Shown here in pieces: positions 17,412 through 26,777 of a DNA stretch of 64,000 nt. Under the pieces are notes generated by a model. It was not told where the DNA came from. It did no database searches and saw nothing but the letters and a program-made list of their open reading frames with translations. The first letter of the stretch is position 1. Each line of letters starts with the position of its first letter. Location of the stretch: NCBI GenBank assembly GCA_031421635.1, contig JANOPA010000125.1, positions 62,001-126,000 on the forward strand. Reading direction: 5' to 3'. This DNA is from JAPOKJ01 sp031421635. GTDB lineage: Bacteria > Pseudomonadota > Gammaproteobacteria > Burkholderiales > Burkholderiaceae_E. Made by a program: the position numbers and the translations under genes.

Positions 17412-18953
17412 TTATTGCCAAGAAAGGGCGGAAAGGTCGTTCGCAAAAATAGGAGAGCTGGCCCACATTCCTTTCAGATTCTTCTTGCCGACGGCAGCTT
17501 GTGCCGGATTGAAAATAAATGCGTTAACTGCATCATTCGTGATCTGACGTTGCAGGTCGCCGAACAACTTGGTGCGCTCCTTTGGGTTCGTGCTGGCAGC
17601 ATGCTTGGCCGCGAGATCCCTAAATGCCTTGCTGTCGTAGCCAAAGTAGTATTGAGGGTTGGCATAAGCCATATAGTCGAGCGGTTCAACATGATTGATG
17701 ATGGTGAGATCGAAGTTGCCCTTAAATGTGCCGCCTAACCACTGTGCCCATTCCACATTTTCGATCTTGGCGATGATGCCTACTTTGGCTAATTGTGCTG
17801 CAACCACTTCTCCGCCTTTACGAGCGTAGGGAGGAGGGGGCAGGGTCAAAGTGACGTTGAGCGGTGTTTGAATACCGGCTTCTTTCAGCAAGGCTTTAGA
17901 TTTCTCAGGATCGTAGGCATACTGGCCGGTGAGATCCACGTAGCCAGCATCGGTGGGTGCCATATGGCTTCCAATTGGTTTACCAAGGCCTTCAAGCACG
18001 CCGTCAATGAAGGCCTTGCGATCAATGGCGTACATTAGGGCACGGCGTACCCTTACATCATCAAAAGGTTTTTTCTTATTGTTGATCGTCATGATGCCCT
18101 TGCCGGCCGTATCGCCAATTTCAACTGTGAAGCGCTTGTCGCCTTGAAACTGCTTCAAACTTTGCAGGGCACCAAAGCGCGGCATCCCGTCGATATCTCC
18201 AGCTAGAAGGGCGGCGACTTGAGCGGCAGAATCATTGATGAAACGAAAAGTCACTTTACTGATTTTGATGGTCGAAGGGTTGCGATACCCGCTCCATTTA
18301 CTCAAGGTAACCGAGGAGCCTTTGGCCCAAGCGTCTAGTACATAGGGCCCGGTCCCGATCGGCTTGGTCCCCGCATTCGCGGCGGAGTCTGGATGCAAAA
18401 TGACAGCGCTGTTTTCACCTAGGCGGAATAGAAAATTGCCGTCAGGATTGTTCAGCACCAAAATCACGGTGTGGGCATCCGGTGTGTCGATTCTCGAAAT
18501 ATTGTCGAAAACGGCCTTCTTGGCTTTGTTCGTGCTTTTTTCGTCCTTGGCGCGCTCGAAACTAAACTTGACGGCACTGGAGTCGAAGGGTTTGCCATCT
18601 TGGAAGTTTACGCCCTTGCGTAACTTGAAATTGAATAACTTTCCATCCGGGTCCATGCTCCAGCTCTCAGCCAAAAGTGGAATGACCGCACCGTTCGCAT
18701 TGATCTTGGTCAGGCCTTCGAGAATGTTGTAATGAACGATCTCGCCAATTGCAGCCGCAGGAGCGGTGGTCGGGTCGAGACTGGTCGGCTCAAGAATCAT
18801 GCCGAGAATCACGCTGTTTTTGCGAACCTGTGCTTGTGCCTCGCTCGACCAGGTACTTAACCCCAATGAAGAGGCTGTGAGCGCGCTAATTGTGCAGGCA
18901 ACCGAGAGCAAGTTCAGCGCTCGTCGACTTAAATTGATAGATTTAATACTCAT
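17412..18953 (-). CDS. ABC transporter family 5 (dipeptide/oligopeptide) substrate-binding protein
   Basis: 513 residues from the ATG at 18951-18953, preceded by AGGGGA at good spacing; the longer frame adds seven residues and no ribosome site. A signal peptide ends near SEAQA. SBP family 5 landmarks: TSLDPTTAPAAAIGEIVHYNILEGLTKI, KFNFKLRKGVNFQDGKPFDSSAVKFSFERAKD-like stretch, and RRALMYAIDRKAFIDGVL. It binds peptides or other solutes in the periplasm for the permease and ATPase genes upstream (22636-19038). It is the last gene of the operon, 84 bp after the second ATPase gene, and may have its own promoter in that gap. Ligand unknown. Confidence 0.92.
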   Translation of the reverse strand: MSIKSINLSRRALNLLSVACTISALTASSLGLSTWSSEAQAQVRKNSVILGMILEPTSLDPTTAPAAAIGEIVHYNILEGLTKINANGAVIPLLAESWSMDPDGKLFNFKLRKGVNFQDGKPFDSSAVKFSFERAKDEKSTNKAKKAVFDNISRIDTPDAHTVILVLNNPDGNFLFRLGENSAVILHPDSAANAGTKPIGTGPYVLDAWAKGSSVTLSKWSGYRNPSTIKISKVTFRFINDSAAQVAALLAGDIDGMPRFGALQSLKQFQGDKRFTVEIGDTAGKGIMTINNKKKPFDDVRVRRALMYAIDRKAFIDGVLEGLGKPIGSHMAPTDAGYVDLTGQYAYDPEKSKALLKEAGIQTPLNVTLTLPPPPYARKGGEVVAAQLAKVGIIAKIENVEWAQWLGGTFKGNFDLTIINHVEPLDYMAYANPQYYFGYDSKAFRDLAAKHAASTNPKERTKLFGDLQRQITNDAVNAFIFNPAQAAVGKKNLKGMWASSPIFANDLSALSWQ

Positions 18954-19008
18954 GATGTCCCCTTTTGTTTCCATGACTCATATCTCTGTAACTTTAATTT
19001 TTGCAAAC

Positions 19009-19022
19009 GTTACTTTGGTAAC
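19009..19022. promoter_or_regulatory. Inverted repeat GTTAC-4-GTAAC ahead of the binding-protein gene
   Basis: GTTAC TTTG GTAAC, a perfect 5-bp inverted repeat in the 84-bp gap between the second ATPase gene and its binding-protein gene. It could be an operator or a weak hairpin that allows separate expression of the binding protein. The evidence is symmetry and position only. Confidence 0.3.
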
Positions 19023-19037
19023 TCTTGTGTACAAAAA

Positions 19038-19838
19038 TCAGTAGTGCTCGGTGCCGGGCACCGCGTTCAACAATGCTAGCGTATAGGGATGCTGAGCACT
19101 TCGAAAAAGCTGTGCGGTCGCTCCCTGCTCAATAACGCGCCCTGCACGCAATACGATGACGTCATCACACACTAGATTAACCACGGCGAGATCATGGCTA
19201 ATCAAAAGGTAACTGAGCCCCAGCTTTTCCTGAAGATCCTGCATCAGATTCAAAACCTGGGCCTGAACGGATACGTCTAAAGCACTGACCGGCTCATCGG
19301 CCACGATTAGGGCCGGACGGGTAATTAGAGCGCGGGCGATGGCGATTCTTTGTCTCTGCCCTCCGGAGAATTCATGGGGGTACTTTTCTAAGTCGGCGTC
19401 ACGCAGGCCCACTTCCTGGAGCGACAGGCCTGCCCGCTCGCGTCGCTCTGGCGCGCTTACCTCCGGCCAGACTTCAAGAGGTTCGGCCACGATAACATGA
19501 ATTTTTTGCCGGGGATCCAGAGAGCCGTAGGGGTCTTGGAAAACCATTTGTAGACCGGTGCGTGTCTCGCGTAGCCGCTCAGCGCTCAGGGCGTTCAAGT
19601 TCTGACCCTTAAAAAATACCTCGCCCGAGCTGGGTTGGTCGAGTGCCATAACTAAACGCGCTAAGGTAGATTTTCCAGAGCCCGACTCGCCGACAATACC
19701 CAGACTCTTGCCTGCTTCGAGTTTGAAGTTCACCCCGTTTAGGGCTTCGAGTGTCGCCGCTGGAGTAAAGAAAGACTGTCGAGGCAAGCGATAAACCTTG
19801 CCAAGATTGCGGGCCTCTAGCAATACTGGCTGAGTCAT
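19038..19838 (-). CDS. Dipeptide/oligopeptide ABC transporter ATP-binding protein (DppF/OppF type)
   Basis: 266 residues from the ATG at 19836-19838, which overlaps the upstream TGA as ATGA. Walker A GESGSGKST, signature FSGGQRQRIAIARAL, Walker B ALIVADEPVSALD and the switch His (LISHDLAVV) are all intact. It energises import with the preceding ATPase and the two permeases. The C-terminal peptide-transporter extension (CxxRC) seen in DppD is short here, ending soon after YTLALLNAVPG, which is normal for some DppF-type subunits. Confidence 0.94.
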   Translation of the reverse strand: MTQPVLLEARNLGKVYRLPRQSFFTPAATLEALNGVNFKLEAGKSLGIVGESGSGKSTLARLVMALDQPSSGEVFFKGQNLNALSAERLRETRTGLQMVFQDPYGSLDPRQKIHVIVAEPLEVWPEVSAPERRERAGLSLQEVGLRDADLEKYPHEFSGGQRQRIAIARALITRPALIVADEPVSALDVSVQAQVLNLMQDLQEKLGLSYLLISHDLAVVNLVCDDVIVLRAGRVIEQGATAQLFRSAQHPYTLALLNAVPGTEHY

Positions 19839-20827
19839 GAAAGATTCCACCGTGGACAGCGGACTTGATATTCACCCTCAGAGTTGTTGATGTTCTGTAC
19901 TGTGGCTATTAATGCTGGCTGCTCTTTACGACAGCCCTCGACCACCTTGGTGCATCGGTCAGCAAAAGCACAGCCTTTCGGAAGGTCGATCAGTTCTGGC
20001 ACTCGGCCCGGGATCGTGACCAGTCTAGTACCGCGAGCAAGACCCAGACGGAGTCTGGAAGCGAATAGACCTTGGGTATAGGGATGCTTACGCTCGCGAA
20101 AAAGATCCTTGGTCCGTGCGCTTTCCACGACTGCCCCACCATACATCACCATGATGCGCTCGACCTGGTCTTGCATGAGCCCGAGGTTGTGGCTGATCAT
20201 CAGTAAACCCATTCCGTCTTCCAGCACGAGATTGCGAATTAATTGAAGCACTTCTTTTTGAACGGTGACGTCGAGGGCCGTAGTCGGTTCGTCTGCGATC
20301 AAAAGGTCTGGGCCACAAGCCAGCGCCATCGCGATCATCACTCTTTGGCGTTGCCCCCCAGAGAGCTGATGAGGATAGGCCTTCAAGCGTTCCTTGGCTC
20401 GCGGAAGTTGAACGCGCTCGAGAAGCTCGAGGGCGCCCGCTTGGGCCTGAGTTCGACTCAGTTGCTTGTGCAGAATTAAAGGTTCGGCGATCTGACGAGC
20501 AATCGGGTGGAGCGGATTGAGTGCAGTCATCGGCTCCTGAAAAATCATGGCCATGCGCGCGCCGCGCAAGCGACCTAACTTTTCGTCTGACAGACCTAAA
20601 AGCTCCTCTCCATTAAGTTGAATTGACCCCGAGACTTTCGCGAGCTCAGGTAATAGTCCCATGATGGACAAGGCGGTTAGCGATTTGCCGCAGCCACTCT
20701 CGCCGATCAGGCCCAGGGTCTGACCGCGATCAACGGTCAATGAAATGCCCCGTAAGGCTTCGGCGGGCCCACGCGCGGTGGGTAGACTCACGCGTAGATC
20801 TTTGATTTGGAGTAAGGGGGCGCTCAT
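19835..20827 (-). CDS. Dipeptide/oligopeptide ABC transporter ATP-binding protein (DppD/OppD type)
   Basis: 330 residues. Walker A GESGCGKSLT, signature LSGGQRQRVMIAMAL, Walker B LLIADEPTTALDVTV. The C-terminal oligopeptide-transporter domain contains GCAFADRCTKV, the Cys-rich element that in some DppD subunits holds an Fe-S cluster. It is 9 bp downstream of the second permease gene and overlaps the next ATPase gene by 4 nt. It forms the heterodimeric ATPase with its neighbour. Confidence 0.95.
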   Translation of the reverse strand: MSAPLLQIKDLRVSLPTARGPAEALRGISLTVDRGQTLGLIGESGCGKSLTALSIMGLLPELAKVSGSIQLNGEELLGLSDEKLGRLRGARMAMIFQEPMTALNPLHPIARQIAEPLILHKQLSRTQAQAGALELLERVQLPRAKERLKAYPHQLSGGQRQRVMIAMALACGPDLLIADEPTTALDVTVQKEVLQLIRNLVLEDGMGLLMISHNLGLMQDQVERIMVMYGGAVVESARTKDLFRERKHPYTQGLFASRLRLGLARGTRLVTIPGRVPELIDLPKGCAFADRCTKVVEGCRKEQPALIATVQNINNSEGEYQVRCPRWNLS

Positions 20828-20836
20828 GAACTTTGC

Positions 20837-21670
20837 TTAGCGGTGCCGCGACATTTTTGGGTCTAGCAAATCACGTAGTCCGTCCCCCATCAGGTTTAAG
20901 CCAAGCACCGATAATGCGATGGCCGCTCCTGGGTAGACCGCCAACATCGGCGCTTGGAAAAGTTGTGTCTGGGCCTCGTTCAGCATACGCCCCCAGCTCG
21001 GCTGGGGAGGTTGCGTTCCAAGCCCTAAATAGGAGAGAGCGGCTTCAGCAAGGATCGCGATCGCAAATTGAACGGTAGCTTGTACGATCAAAATGCTCGC
21101 GATATTAGGCAGGACATGGTCTAAGGTAATTCTGAGCGTCCCTTTGCCTGCTGCGCGTGCTGCCGTGACGTAGTCTCGCGACCAAATCGCCTTCGCTGCG
21201 CCGCGAGAAATCCGGGCGAAGATGGAGATGTTGAAGACGCCAATGGCGGCGATACTGATGAATAGCCCAGGCCCATAAATAGCCGTCAGAATAATGGCCA
21301 TAAGCAGGGCTGGAAAAGCAAAAGCGAAATCCGCTCCTCGCATGATCAGCTCCTCCACCCATCCAGAGCGTGCCGCCGCCCATAACCCGAGAGCCACACC
21401 GAACAGCAAGCCGATACCCACGGCGATCACACCCACCATAATCGAGTTTTGGCAGCCCACCAGGAGTTGAGACGCAATGTCTCTGCCCAAACTATCGGTT
21501 CCAAACCAGTGTTGAGAGCTGCCCGCCGCGAGCTTGTTGGGGATGTCGAGTTCGGCAGGTGGCCAAGGTGACCAGAACAAGGAGATCGTGGCGGCGAAAA
21601 TCAATAAGGCCACGAGAAATCCCCCGAGCACAAAGCTGGGATGTTGGAGTGCGCGGTTCATGAAGCTCAT
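20837..21670 (-). CDS. Dipeptide/oligopeptide ABC transporter permease (DppC type)
   Basis: 277 residues with about six transmembrane segments. An N-terminal helix FVLGGFLVALLIFAATIS is followed by HWFGTDSLGRDI, the extracytoplasmic motif of DppC-type permeases. The cytoplasmic EAA loop reads YVTAARAAGKGTLRITLDHVLPN. LSYLGLGTQPPQPSWGRML is also typical. ATGs at codon 1 and codon 4 are both possible starts. Only 3 bp separate it from the upstream permease stop. Confidence 0.94.
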   Translation of the reverse strand: MSFMNRALQHPSFVLGGFLVALLIFAATISLFWSPWPPAELDIPNKLAAGSSQHWFGTDSLGRDIASQLLVGCQNSIMVGVIAVGIGLLFGVALGLWAAARSGWVEELIMRGADFAFAFPALLMAIILTAIYGPGLFISIAAIGVFNISIFARISRGAAKAIWSRDYVTAARAAGKGTLRITLDHVLPNIASILIVQATVQFAIAILAEAALSYLGLGTQPPQPSWGRMLNEAQTQLFQAPMLAVYPGAAIALSVLGLNLMGDGLRDLLDPKMSRHR

Positions 21671-21673
21671 TGA

Positions 21674-22636
21674 CTAGACATCCGATACCTTGAGCCTGGG
21701 GTCGATCAGGGCATACAGGAGGTCTACCACAAAGCTGATGACGATCACTGTCGCCGCCAGCAACATCACGACATCGCGAACGACAATCAGGTCGCGATTG
21801 GCAATCGCTTGAAAGACTAGTCGGCCAATACCGGGCAGAACGAAAACGTTTTCTACGACAATCGCACCGGTAATCAAATTGCCAAACTGTAGGCCCATGA
21901 CGGTCACCACCGGGATCATGGCATTGCGAAGTACATGCTTCCAAAGCACAGCTCTTTTCGACAAACCTTTGGCACGGGCCGTGCGAACGAAATCCTCGCG
22001 CAAAACCTCAAGCACAGAGGAGCGAGTCACTCGTGCCAGAATCGCAGCCTGTACCGCAGCCAGAGCAATAGCGGGAAGGATGAGCGCTTTGATCGCTTCG
22101 AACCAACTGCCTCCGTCCTCCTCTCGCCAGCCAGGAAACCCGCCAGCGCTGACCCAGTGAAGCTTTACGGCGAACAGCAAAATGAGCAAAATCGCTAACC
22201 AAAAATTGGGCACCGCCATGCCTAATTGGCTGAGACTCATCATGCCCACATCGCCGGCGCGGTTGTGATGGGAGGCTGCGTAGAGCCCGGCGGCGAGCGC
22301 GATGACAACGGTCAGGAGCATGGCAATGAGCGCGAGTGGCAGGCTGACCTGCATGCGTTCGGCAATTAAACTTGCAGTACTGGTATCGTAAGAAGTACTG
22401 ATGGCGGTGTCGCCTCGCACCAGTCCGCCGACCCAAGTGCCGTAGCGCCTTAACGCGGGCTGATGCAGACCGAGCTTCTTCTCTAGCGCTGCGATGGATT
22501 CGGACGTGGCGGTGTCCCCCAAGATTACTTCGGCCGCATTGCCGGGCAGCAGTTCGAGCGCAGCGAAGACGACCACCGAGGCCGCAGCCAAGGTAAGCAA
22601 AAAGGTTAGTAAGCGTTTAACGACGAAAAGACTCAT
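21674..22636 (-). CDS. Dipeptide/oligopeptide ABC transporter permease (DppB type)
   Basis: 320 residues from the ATG at 22634-22636 (MSLFVVKRLLTFLLTL), where the first membrane helix begins; the longer frame upstream would collide with the divergent peptidase start. DppB features: LELLPGNAAEVILGD in the periplasmic loop, EAA loop FVRTARAKGLSKRAVLWKHVLRNA, then GAIVVENVFVLPGIGRL. First gene of a five-gene transport operon ending at 17412. The 44 bp between it and the divergent P1 peptidase must hold promoters for both. Confidence 0.93.
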   Translation of the reverse strand: MSLFVVKRLLTFLLTLAAASVVVFAALELLPGNAAEVILGDTATSESIAALEKKLGLHQPALRRYGTWVGGLVRGDTAISTSYDTSTASLIAERMQVSLPLALIAMLLTVVIALAAGLYAASHHNRAGDVGMMSLSQLGMAVPNFWLAILLILLFAVKLHWVSAGGFPGWREEDGGSWFEAIKALILPAIALAAVQAAILARVTRSSVLEVLREDFVRTARAKGLSKRAVLWKHVLRNAMIPVVTVMGLQFGNLITGAIVVENVFVLPGIGRLVFQAIANRDLIVVRDVVMLLAATVIVISFVVDLLYALIDPRLKVSDV

Positions 22637-22680
22637 AAGCTGCCGTATGATCGCAGAAATCTCTACGAGAGCAAGCTGCA

Positions 22681-23745
22681 ATGAATCCACCATCGTCCAA
22701 CCCTCAGTCTTCAAAAAATCGCCTCCTCGCGACCGGGCCTAGTAATCGCTTTATCGATGTGACCGGTTTAAAGCTTGGGCATGCCCAAGCCCAGGGCAGG
22801 CTTACTGGCTGTACTGTGATCCTGGCGCAAAATGATCCTGCGGGTGCTGTCGCTGCGGCCGATGTGCGGGGCGCTGCGCCCGGCACCCGGGAAACCGACC
22901 TCCTATCCTCTGAAAACTTGGTAGAGCGGGTGCATGCCATTGTTCTTACCGGTGGAAGTGCGTTTGGACTCGCAGCGGCAGATGGTGTGGTGCGCTGGTT
23001 GGAAGAGCAGGGTGTTGGGTTGGACACCGGTTATGGGCGGGTGCCGATCGTACCCGCCGCGGTTTTATACGACCTTCCCGTGGTCCGTGCCGGGGAAGAT
23101 TTCAAGATTCGCCCAGACGCGGCGTTGGGTTATGCCGCCTGCCTCGCCGCCCAGGTCGGCGGTAGCCTGGCACACTTTAGTCAAGGAAATATTGGTGCTG
23201 GCGCTGGTGCCACCATCGGCAAGCTGTTTGGTATGTCGCGCACTATGAAAGGCGGCTTAGGGGAGGCCAGCGTGCAGGTGGGACCTTGGATCGTGTCGGC
23301 TGTGATCGCCTGCAACGCGATTGGCGATGTACTTGATCCGAGTACGGGCCAAGTCATCGCCGGTGCACGTACATCAGACGGCAAGCGGCTCGGCGATACT
23401 CAGTCAATGCTTCTGGGTGGTGAACGCCTGAGCCGAGTCCTTCCAGGTACCAATACTACAATTGGTGTCATTGCGACCAATGCTAGCCTCACCAAGGGAC
23501 AGGCCAAGCGCCTGGCCATGAGCGGGCATGACGGGCTCGCCCGCGCAATTCGCCCAGCACATACCCCCTATGATGGCGATACTCTGTTCGCTTTGGCAAC
23601 GAATGAAGTCAAGGAAGCGCCAGATTTCATCTTGCTCAACGTAATGGCCGCGGAGGCGGTAGCCCGTGCTATCGTGAACGCGGTAAGCTTTGCAAGGAGT
23701 GTTCAGACCGTCGAGAGCTGGGTACCTGCACTGGCCGATCTCTAA
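22681..23745 (+). CDS. P1-family (S58/DmpA-like) peptidase
   Basis: 354 residues. Landmarks of the DmpA/BapA fold: VLTGGSAFGLAAADGVVRWLEEQ, GNIGAGAGATIGK and NTTIGVIATNA. The family cleaves itself before a Ser or Thr nucleophile; here the residue following Asn in NTTIG is the likely site. Members are L-aminopeptidases, D-amidases or beta-peptidyl aminopeptidases. The gene is divergent from a peptide ABC operon, so it probably trims imported peptides in the cytoplasm; no signal peptide is visible. Start chosen at 22681; there is no strong ribosome site, so it could begin slightly downstream. Confidence 0.87.
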   Translation: MNPPSSNPQSSKNRLLATGPSNRFIDVTGLKLGHAQAQGRLTGCTVILAQNDPAGAVAAADVRGAAPGTRETDLLSSENLVERVHAIVLTGGSAFGLAAADGVVRWLEEQGVGLDTGYGRVPIVPAAVLYDLPVVRAGEDFKIRPDAALGYAACLAAQVGGSLAHFSQGNIGAGAGATIGKLFGMSRTMKGGLGEASVQVGPWIVSAVIACNAIGDVLDPSTGQVIAGARTSDGKRLGDTQSMLLGGERLSRVLPGTNTTIGVIATNASLTKGQAKRLAMSGHDGLARAIRPAHTPYDGDTLFALATNEVKEAPDFILLNVMAAEAVARAIVNAVSFARSVQTVESWVPALADL

Positions 23746-23776
23746 GCCGCGCTCAGTTCACTTGCGTCGATTCAAC

Positions 23777-23808
23777 GGAGGAGGTGAATGCCGAGCAGGC
23801 GGAACTGA
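23777..23808 (+). other. Orphan strong ribosome-binding site with a 6-codon mini-ORF
   Basis: GGAGGAGGTGA runs directly into ATG at 23788-23790, followed by CCG AGC AGG CGG AAC and TGA. GGAGGTGA is a full match to the anti-Shine-Dalgarno consensus and is stronger than sites of most real genes here. No longer frame follows. It lies between the convergent P1 peptidase and Bug genes. It may be chance or a relic of a lost gene. Confidence 0.3.
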
Positions 23809-23826
23809 TGGCCCCTTGGTGCGGTC

Positions 23827-24822
23827 TTAATCCGCCGTAGCGCCTGACGCTTTAATGACCGGTGGCCAACGCTTAAGCTCAGCCTGCACCATCTTGGTCA
23901 TTTGCTCCGGTGAGGTGCCAAGAATGTTATAGCCAAGTTCGCTCATACGCTTGACGAATTCTGGCGATTTGACCGCTTTTTGCGCTTCAATAGAAAGCTT
24001 CTCAATCAATTCCTTCGGGACGTTCGCACCTGCTGCCAAACCGAACCAAACGCCTGACTCATAGTCTTTCACGCCGGCCTCTGCGAGGGTGGGCAGGTCC
24101 GGCAAGGTGGCGTCACGCTTGGCACCGGTGGTGGCGATAGCGCGCAGCTTGCCAGTTTTAATATGAGGCAAGGAGGATGGAATATTGTCGAACATCATCG
24201 AAACCTGTCCGCCCAGCAAATCGGTAAGCGCCGGAGCGCTGCCTCGATAAGGAATGTGGGTCATGAAAGTCTTGGTCAAGTACTTAAACATCTCGGCCGA
24301 CATATGGATACTGGTGCCTGAGCCGCTCGACGCATAGTTGTACTTGCCCGGATTCGCCCTCAACAGTTCGGTGAATTCCTTCAAGTTTGTAGCAGGCACG
24401 GAGGGGTGAACAACCAGCACATTATTAAGTGAAACTAATGCCGAGATGGGCTGCAAATCCTTATTGGGGTCCAGCGGCATCTTTTTGTACAGCGAAGGAT
24501 TGATTGCTTGAATGCCGCTCGTGGTCATGAAAATAGTGTATCCGTCCGGGGCCGCCCGAACCGCCTCTGTGGCCCCAATATTGCCGCCAGCTCCTGGCCG
24601 GTTGTCGACGTTAACGGGCTGGCCCAATAATTTACTGAGTTCGGCAGCAATCGAGCGCGAGGCAATGTCGACGGCACCGCCGGGAGGAAAAGGGCAGATG
24701 AGTCGAATCGGCTTACTCGGGAAGGTCTGAGCTTCGGCCGAGCTCGAAGGACTTAGAGTGGCGACGAAGGAAAGAGCCAACGCGATTGGAGCGAGGGCGA
24801 GAACACGGCGGACTTTTAACAT
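23827..24822 (-). CDS. Bug/TctC-family periplasmic substrate-binding protein
   Basis: 331 residues from the ATG at 24820-24822 (MLKVRRVLALAP), which gives a clean signal peptide ending at SAEA; an in-frame ATG at 24852 adds 10 polar residues, and neither has a clear ribosome site. Family motifs are classic: PSKPIRLICPFPPGGAVDI, NRPGAGGNIG, and ANPGKYNYASSGSGTSIHM. Divergent from the second peptide-transporter operon across about 257 bp that contain an 18-bp near-palindrome. No neighbouring gene indicates the ligand. Confidence 0.93.
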   Translation of the reverse strand: MLKVRRVLALAPIALALSFVATLSPSSSAEAQTFPSKPIRLICPFPPGGAVDIASRSIAAELSKLLGQPVNVDNRPGAGGNIGATEAVRAAPDGYTIFMTTSGIQAINPSLYKKMPLDPNKDLQPISALVSLNNVLVVHPSVPATNLKEFTELLRANPGKYNYASSGSGTSIHMSAEMFKYLTKTFMTHIPYRGSAPALTDLLGGQVSMMFDNIPSSLPHIKTGKLRAIATTGAKRDATLPDLPTLAEAGVKDYESGVWFGLAAGANVPKELIEKLSIEAQKAVKSPEFVKRMSELGYNILGTSPEQMTKMVQAELKRWPPVIKASGATAD

Positions 24823-24920
24823 GAGTGACTTTTGAAGGGAACCTAACGGCATTTTGCCATGATATTGGAGTTGTGTTTTTTTCGCGCGGCTTCGGGTTTT
24901 CGCCTGCCCCGTCGGGCTTG

Positions 24921-24938
24921 GTGAGTGGCGCCGCTCAC
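24921..24938. promoter_or_regulatory. 18-bp near-palindrome in a divergent intergenic region
   Basis: GTGAGTGGC followed by GCCGCTCAC: 8 of 9 positions pair in a two-fold symmetric site. It lies between the divergent Bug (24822) and oligopeptide-binding-protein (25080) genes. Position and symmetry suit an operator; a hairpin is also possible. No regulator gene is nearby. Confidence 0.35.
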
Positions 24939-25079
24939 GTACTCCGGTCTGGGGCCAAGAGCGAAATTAACAAAAGCTTCGTTCAGAATCGGGCAAATAC
25001 GTTGTCCACATAATTTTTTGATATATTTCAGTGATCGTTGTCTTGTCTGAATACTTCAACTTAACCCTTGGGAACTCCT

Positions 25080-26729
25080 ATGATTCAATTGGCCCCACAT
25101 ATTGCGTCGGCCCTCCTGGCGAGTGCTGCGCTCGCCTTTGCTCTACCCGCGAGCGCTCAGGAGAAAGTCCTTCGTATCGCCATGACCGCAGCCGACATTC
25201 CACGAACGCTCGGGCAGCCAGACCAGGGCTTCGAGGGCAACCGTTTCACCGGTATCCCCATGTACGATGCGCTCACACAATGGGACTTGTCGAAATCGGA
25301 CGCGGCCAGCGTCATGATTCCTGGCTTGGCCACGACTTGGATAGTGGACGCCAAGGACAAAACCAAGTGGGTCTTCAAACTGCGTCCTGGTGTCAAGTTT
25401 CACGATGGAAGTACTTTTAATGCAGACGCAGTGGTTTGGAATGTGCGTAAAGTGCTAGATAAAGATGCACCTCATTTCGACGCCAGCCAAGTAGGCGTCA
25501 CCGCATCGCGCATGCCCACTCTACGGTCGGCCAGAAAAATAGATGACGCAACCGTTGAACTCACCACAAGCGAACCGGACGCATTTTTGCCGCTGAACCT
25601 CACCAATCTGTTTATGGCTTCGCCCGCACATTGGCAGAAGAAGTTTGACGCCACTCCAGCGGCCAATCCCGCTGCTGATCGCGCCAAGGCCGCTTGGGTC
25701 GCCTTTGCGGCGGATGCCTCAGGTTCAGGTCCCTTTAGGATGGCGCGTTTTGTGCCACGTGAACGCCTCGAAGTAGTCGCCAACAAAACGTATTGGGACG
25801 CCAAGCGTGTACCCAAAATTGATCGTGTGGTCATGCTTCCAATGCCTGAGGCCAATGCCCGTACTGCGGCTTTGTTGTCTGGACAGGTGGATTGGATCGA
25901 GGCTCCCTCGCCCGATGCCGTGCCGCAAATTCAATCCCGTGGCAACAAGATTTATTTTAATCAACAGCCGCACGTGTGGCCTTGGCAACTATCCTTCGCC
26001 GAAGGTTCGCCTTGGCTAGATAAACGTGTACGTCATGCCGCTAATCTTTGTGTTGATCGCACGGGTTTACTGAAACTACTGGGTGGCATGATGGCCGTTC
26101 CCAAAGGCACGGTTCCTCCCGGCCATCCATGGTGGGGTAACCCGAAATTCGACATTACCTATGACCCGGAAGCCGCCAAGAAATTAATGGCTGAAGCGGG
26201 TCACTCGGCGGCCAAGCCACTCAAGGTCAAGATTCAGATTAGTGCTAGCGGCTCGGGACAGATGCAACCCTTACCCATGAACGAGTTTGTTCAACAGTCG
26301 CTAAAGGCCTGTCATTTCGATGTGCAATTTGACGTCATTGAGTGGAACACGCTGTTCACCAACTGGCGCAAAGGTGCGAAAGACCCTTCTGCCAATGGAG
26401 CCAACGCGACCAATGTCTCGTTCGCCGCGATGGACCCGTTCTTTGCGATGGTGCGCTTTACCAGTACCAAAACCTTCCCTCCTGTGAGCAATAACTGGGG
26501 CTACTATGGCAACGCTCAGGTTGACAAGCTCATCGCCGACGCGCGTGGCAGCTTCGACGACAAGGCGCGAGACGCGGCCCTAGCCAAGCTTCATGCGCAT
26601 ATCGTAGAAGACGCCCCCTTTGTTTGGATTGCGCATGACGTTGGGCCTCGTGCCATGTCTCCAAAAGTGAAAGGTGTTGTTCAACCGCGCAGTTGGTTTA
26701 TCGATATCGCAACCATGTCGATGGAATAG
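25080..26729 (+). CDS. ABC transporter family 5 (peptide-type) substrate-binding protein
   Basis: 549 residues from the ATG at 25080 with GGGAAC upstream; a TTG four codons earlier is unlikely. A signal peptide ends at PASAQEK. Family 5 motifs: TAADIPRTLGQPDQG, KWVFKLRPGVKFHDGSTFNADAVVWNV (central part), and RHAANLCVDRTGLL. The N-terminal motif with DIPRT is found in a subgroup often annotated for peptides, nickel or opine-like solutes. First gene of a tight operon (binding protein, two permeases, two ATPases, amidase). The ligand is unknown; the amidase suggests an amide-containing compound. Confidence 0.92.
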   Translation: MIQLAPHIASALLASAALAFALPASAQEKVLRIAMTAADIPRTLGQPDQGFEGNRFTGIPMYDALTQWDLSKSDAASVMIPGLATTWIVDAKDKTKWVFKLRPGVKFHDGSTFNADAVVWNVRKVLDKDAPHFDASQVGVTASRMPTLRSARKIDDATVELTTSEPDAFLPLNLTNLFMASPAHWQKKFDATPAANPAADRAKAAWVAFAADASGSGPFRMARFVPRERLEVVANKTYWDAKRVPKIDRVVMLPMPEANARTAALLSGQVDWIEAPSPDAVPQIQSRGNKIYFNQQPHVWPWQLSFAEGSPWLDKRVRHAANLCVDRTGLLKLLGGMMAVPKGTVPPGHPWWGNPKFDITYDPEAAKKLMAEAGHSAAKPLKVKIQISASGSGQMQPLPMNEFVQQSLKACHFDVQFDVIEWNTLFTNWRKGAKDPSANGANATNVSFAAMDPFFAMVRFTSTKTFPPVSNNWGYYGNAQVDKLIADARGSFDDKARDAALAKLHAHIVEDAPFVWIAHDVGPRAMSPKVKGVVQPRSWFIDIATMSME

Positions 26730-26777
26730 TGTTGCAGCAAGAGTGCAGCCTCGGGCGGACAGAATGATTGTCGTTTG

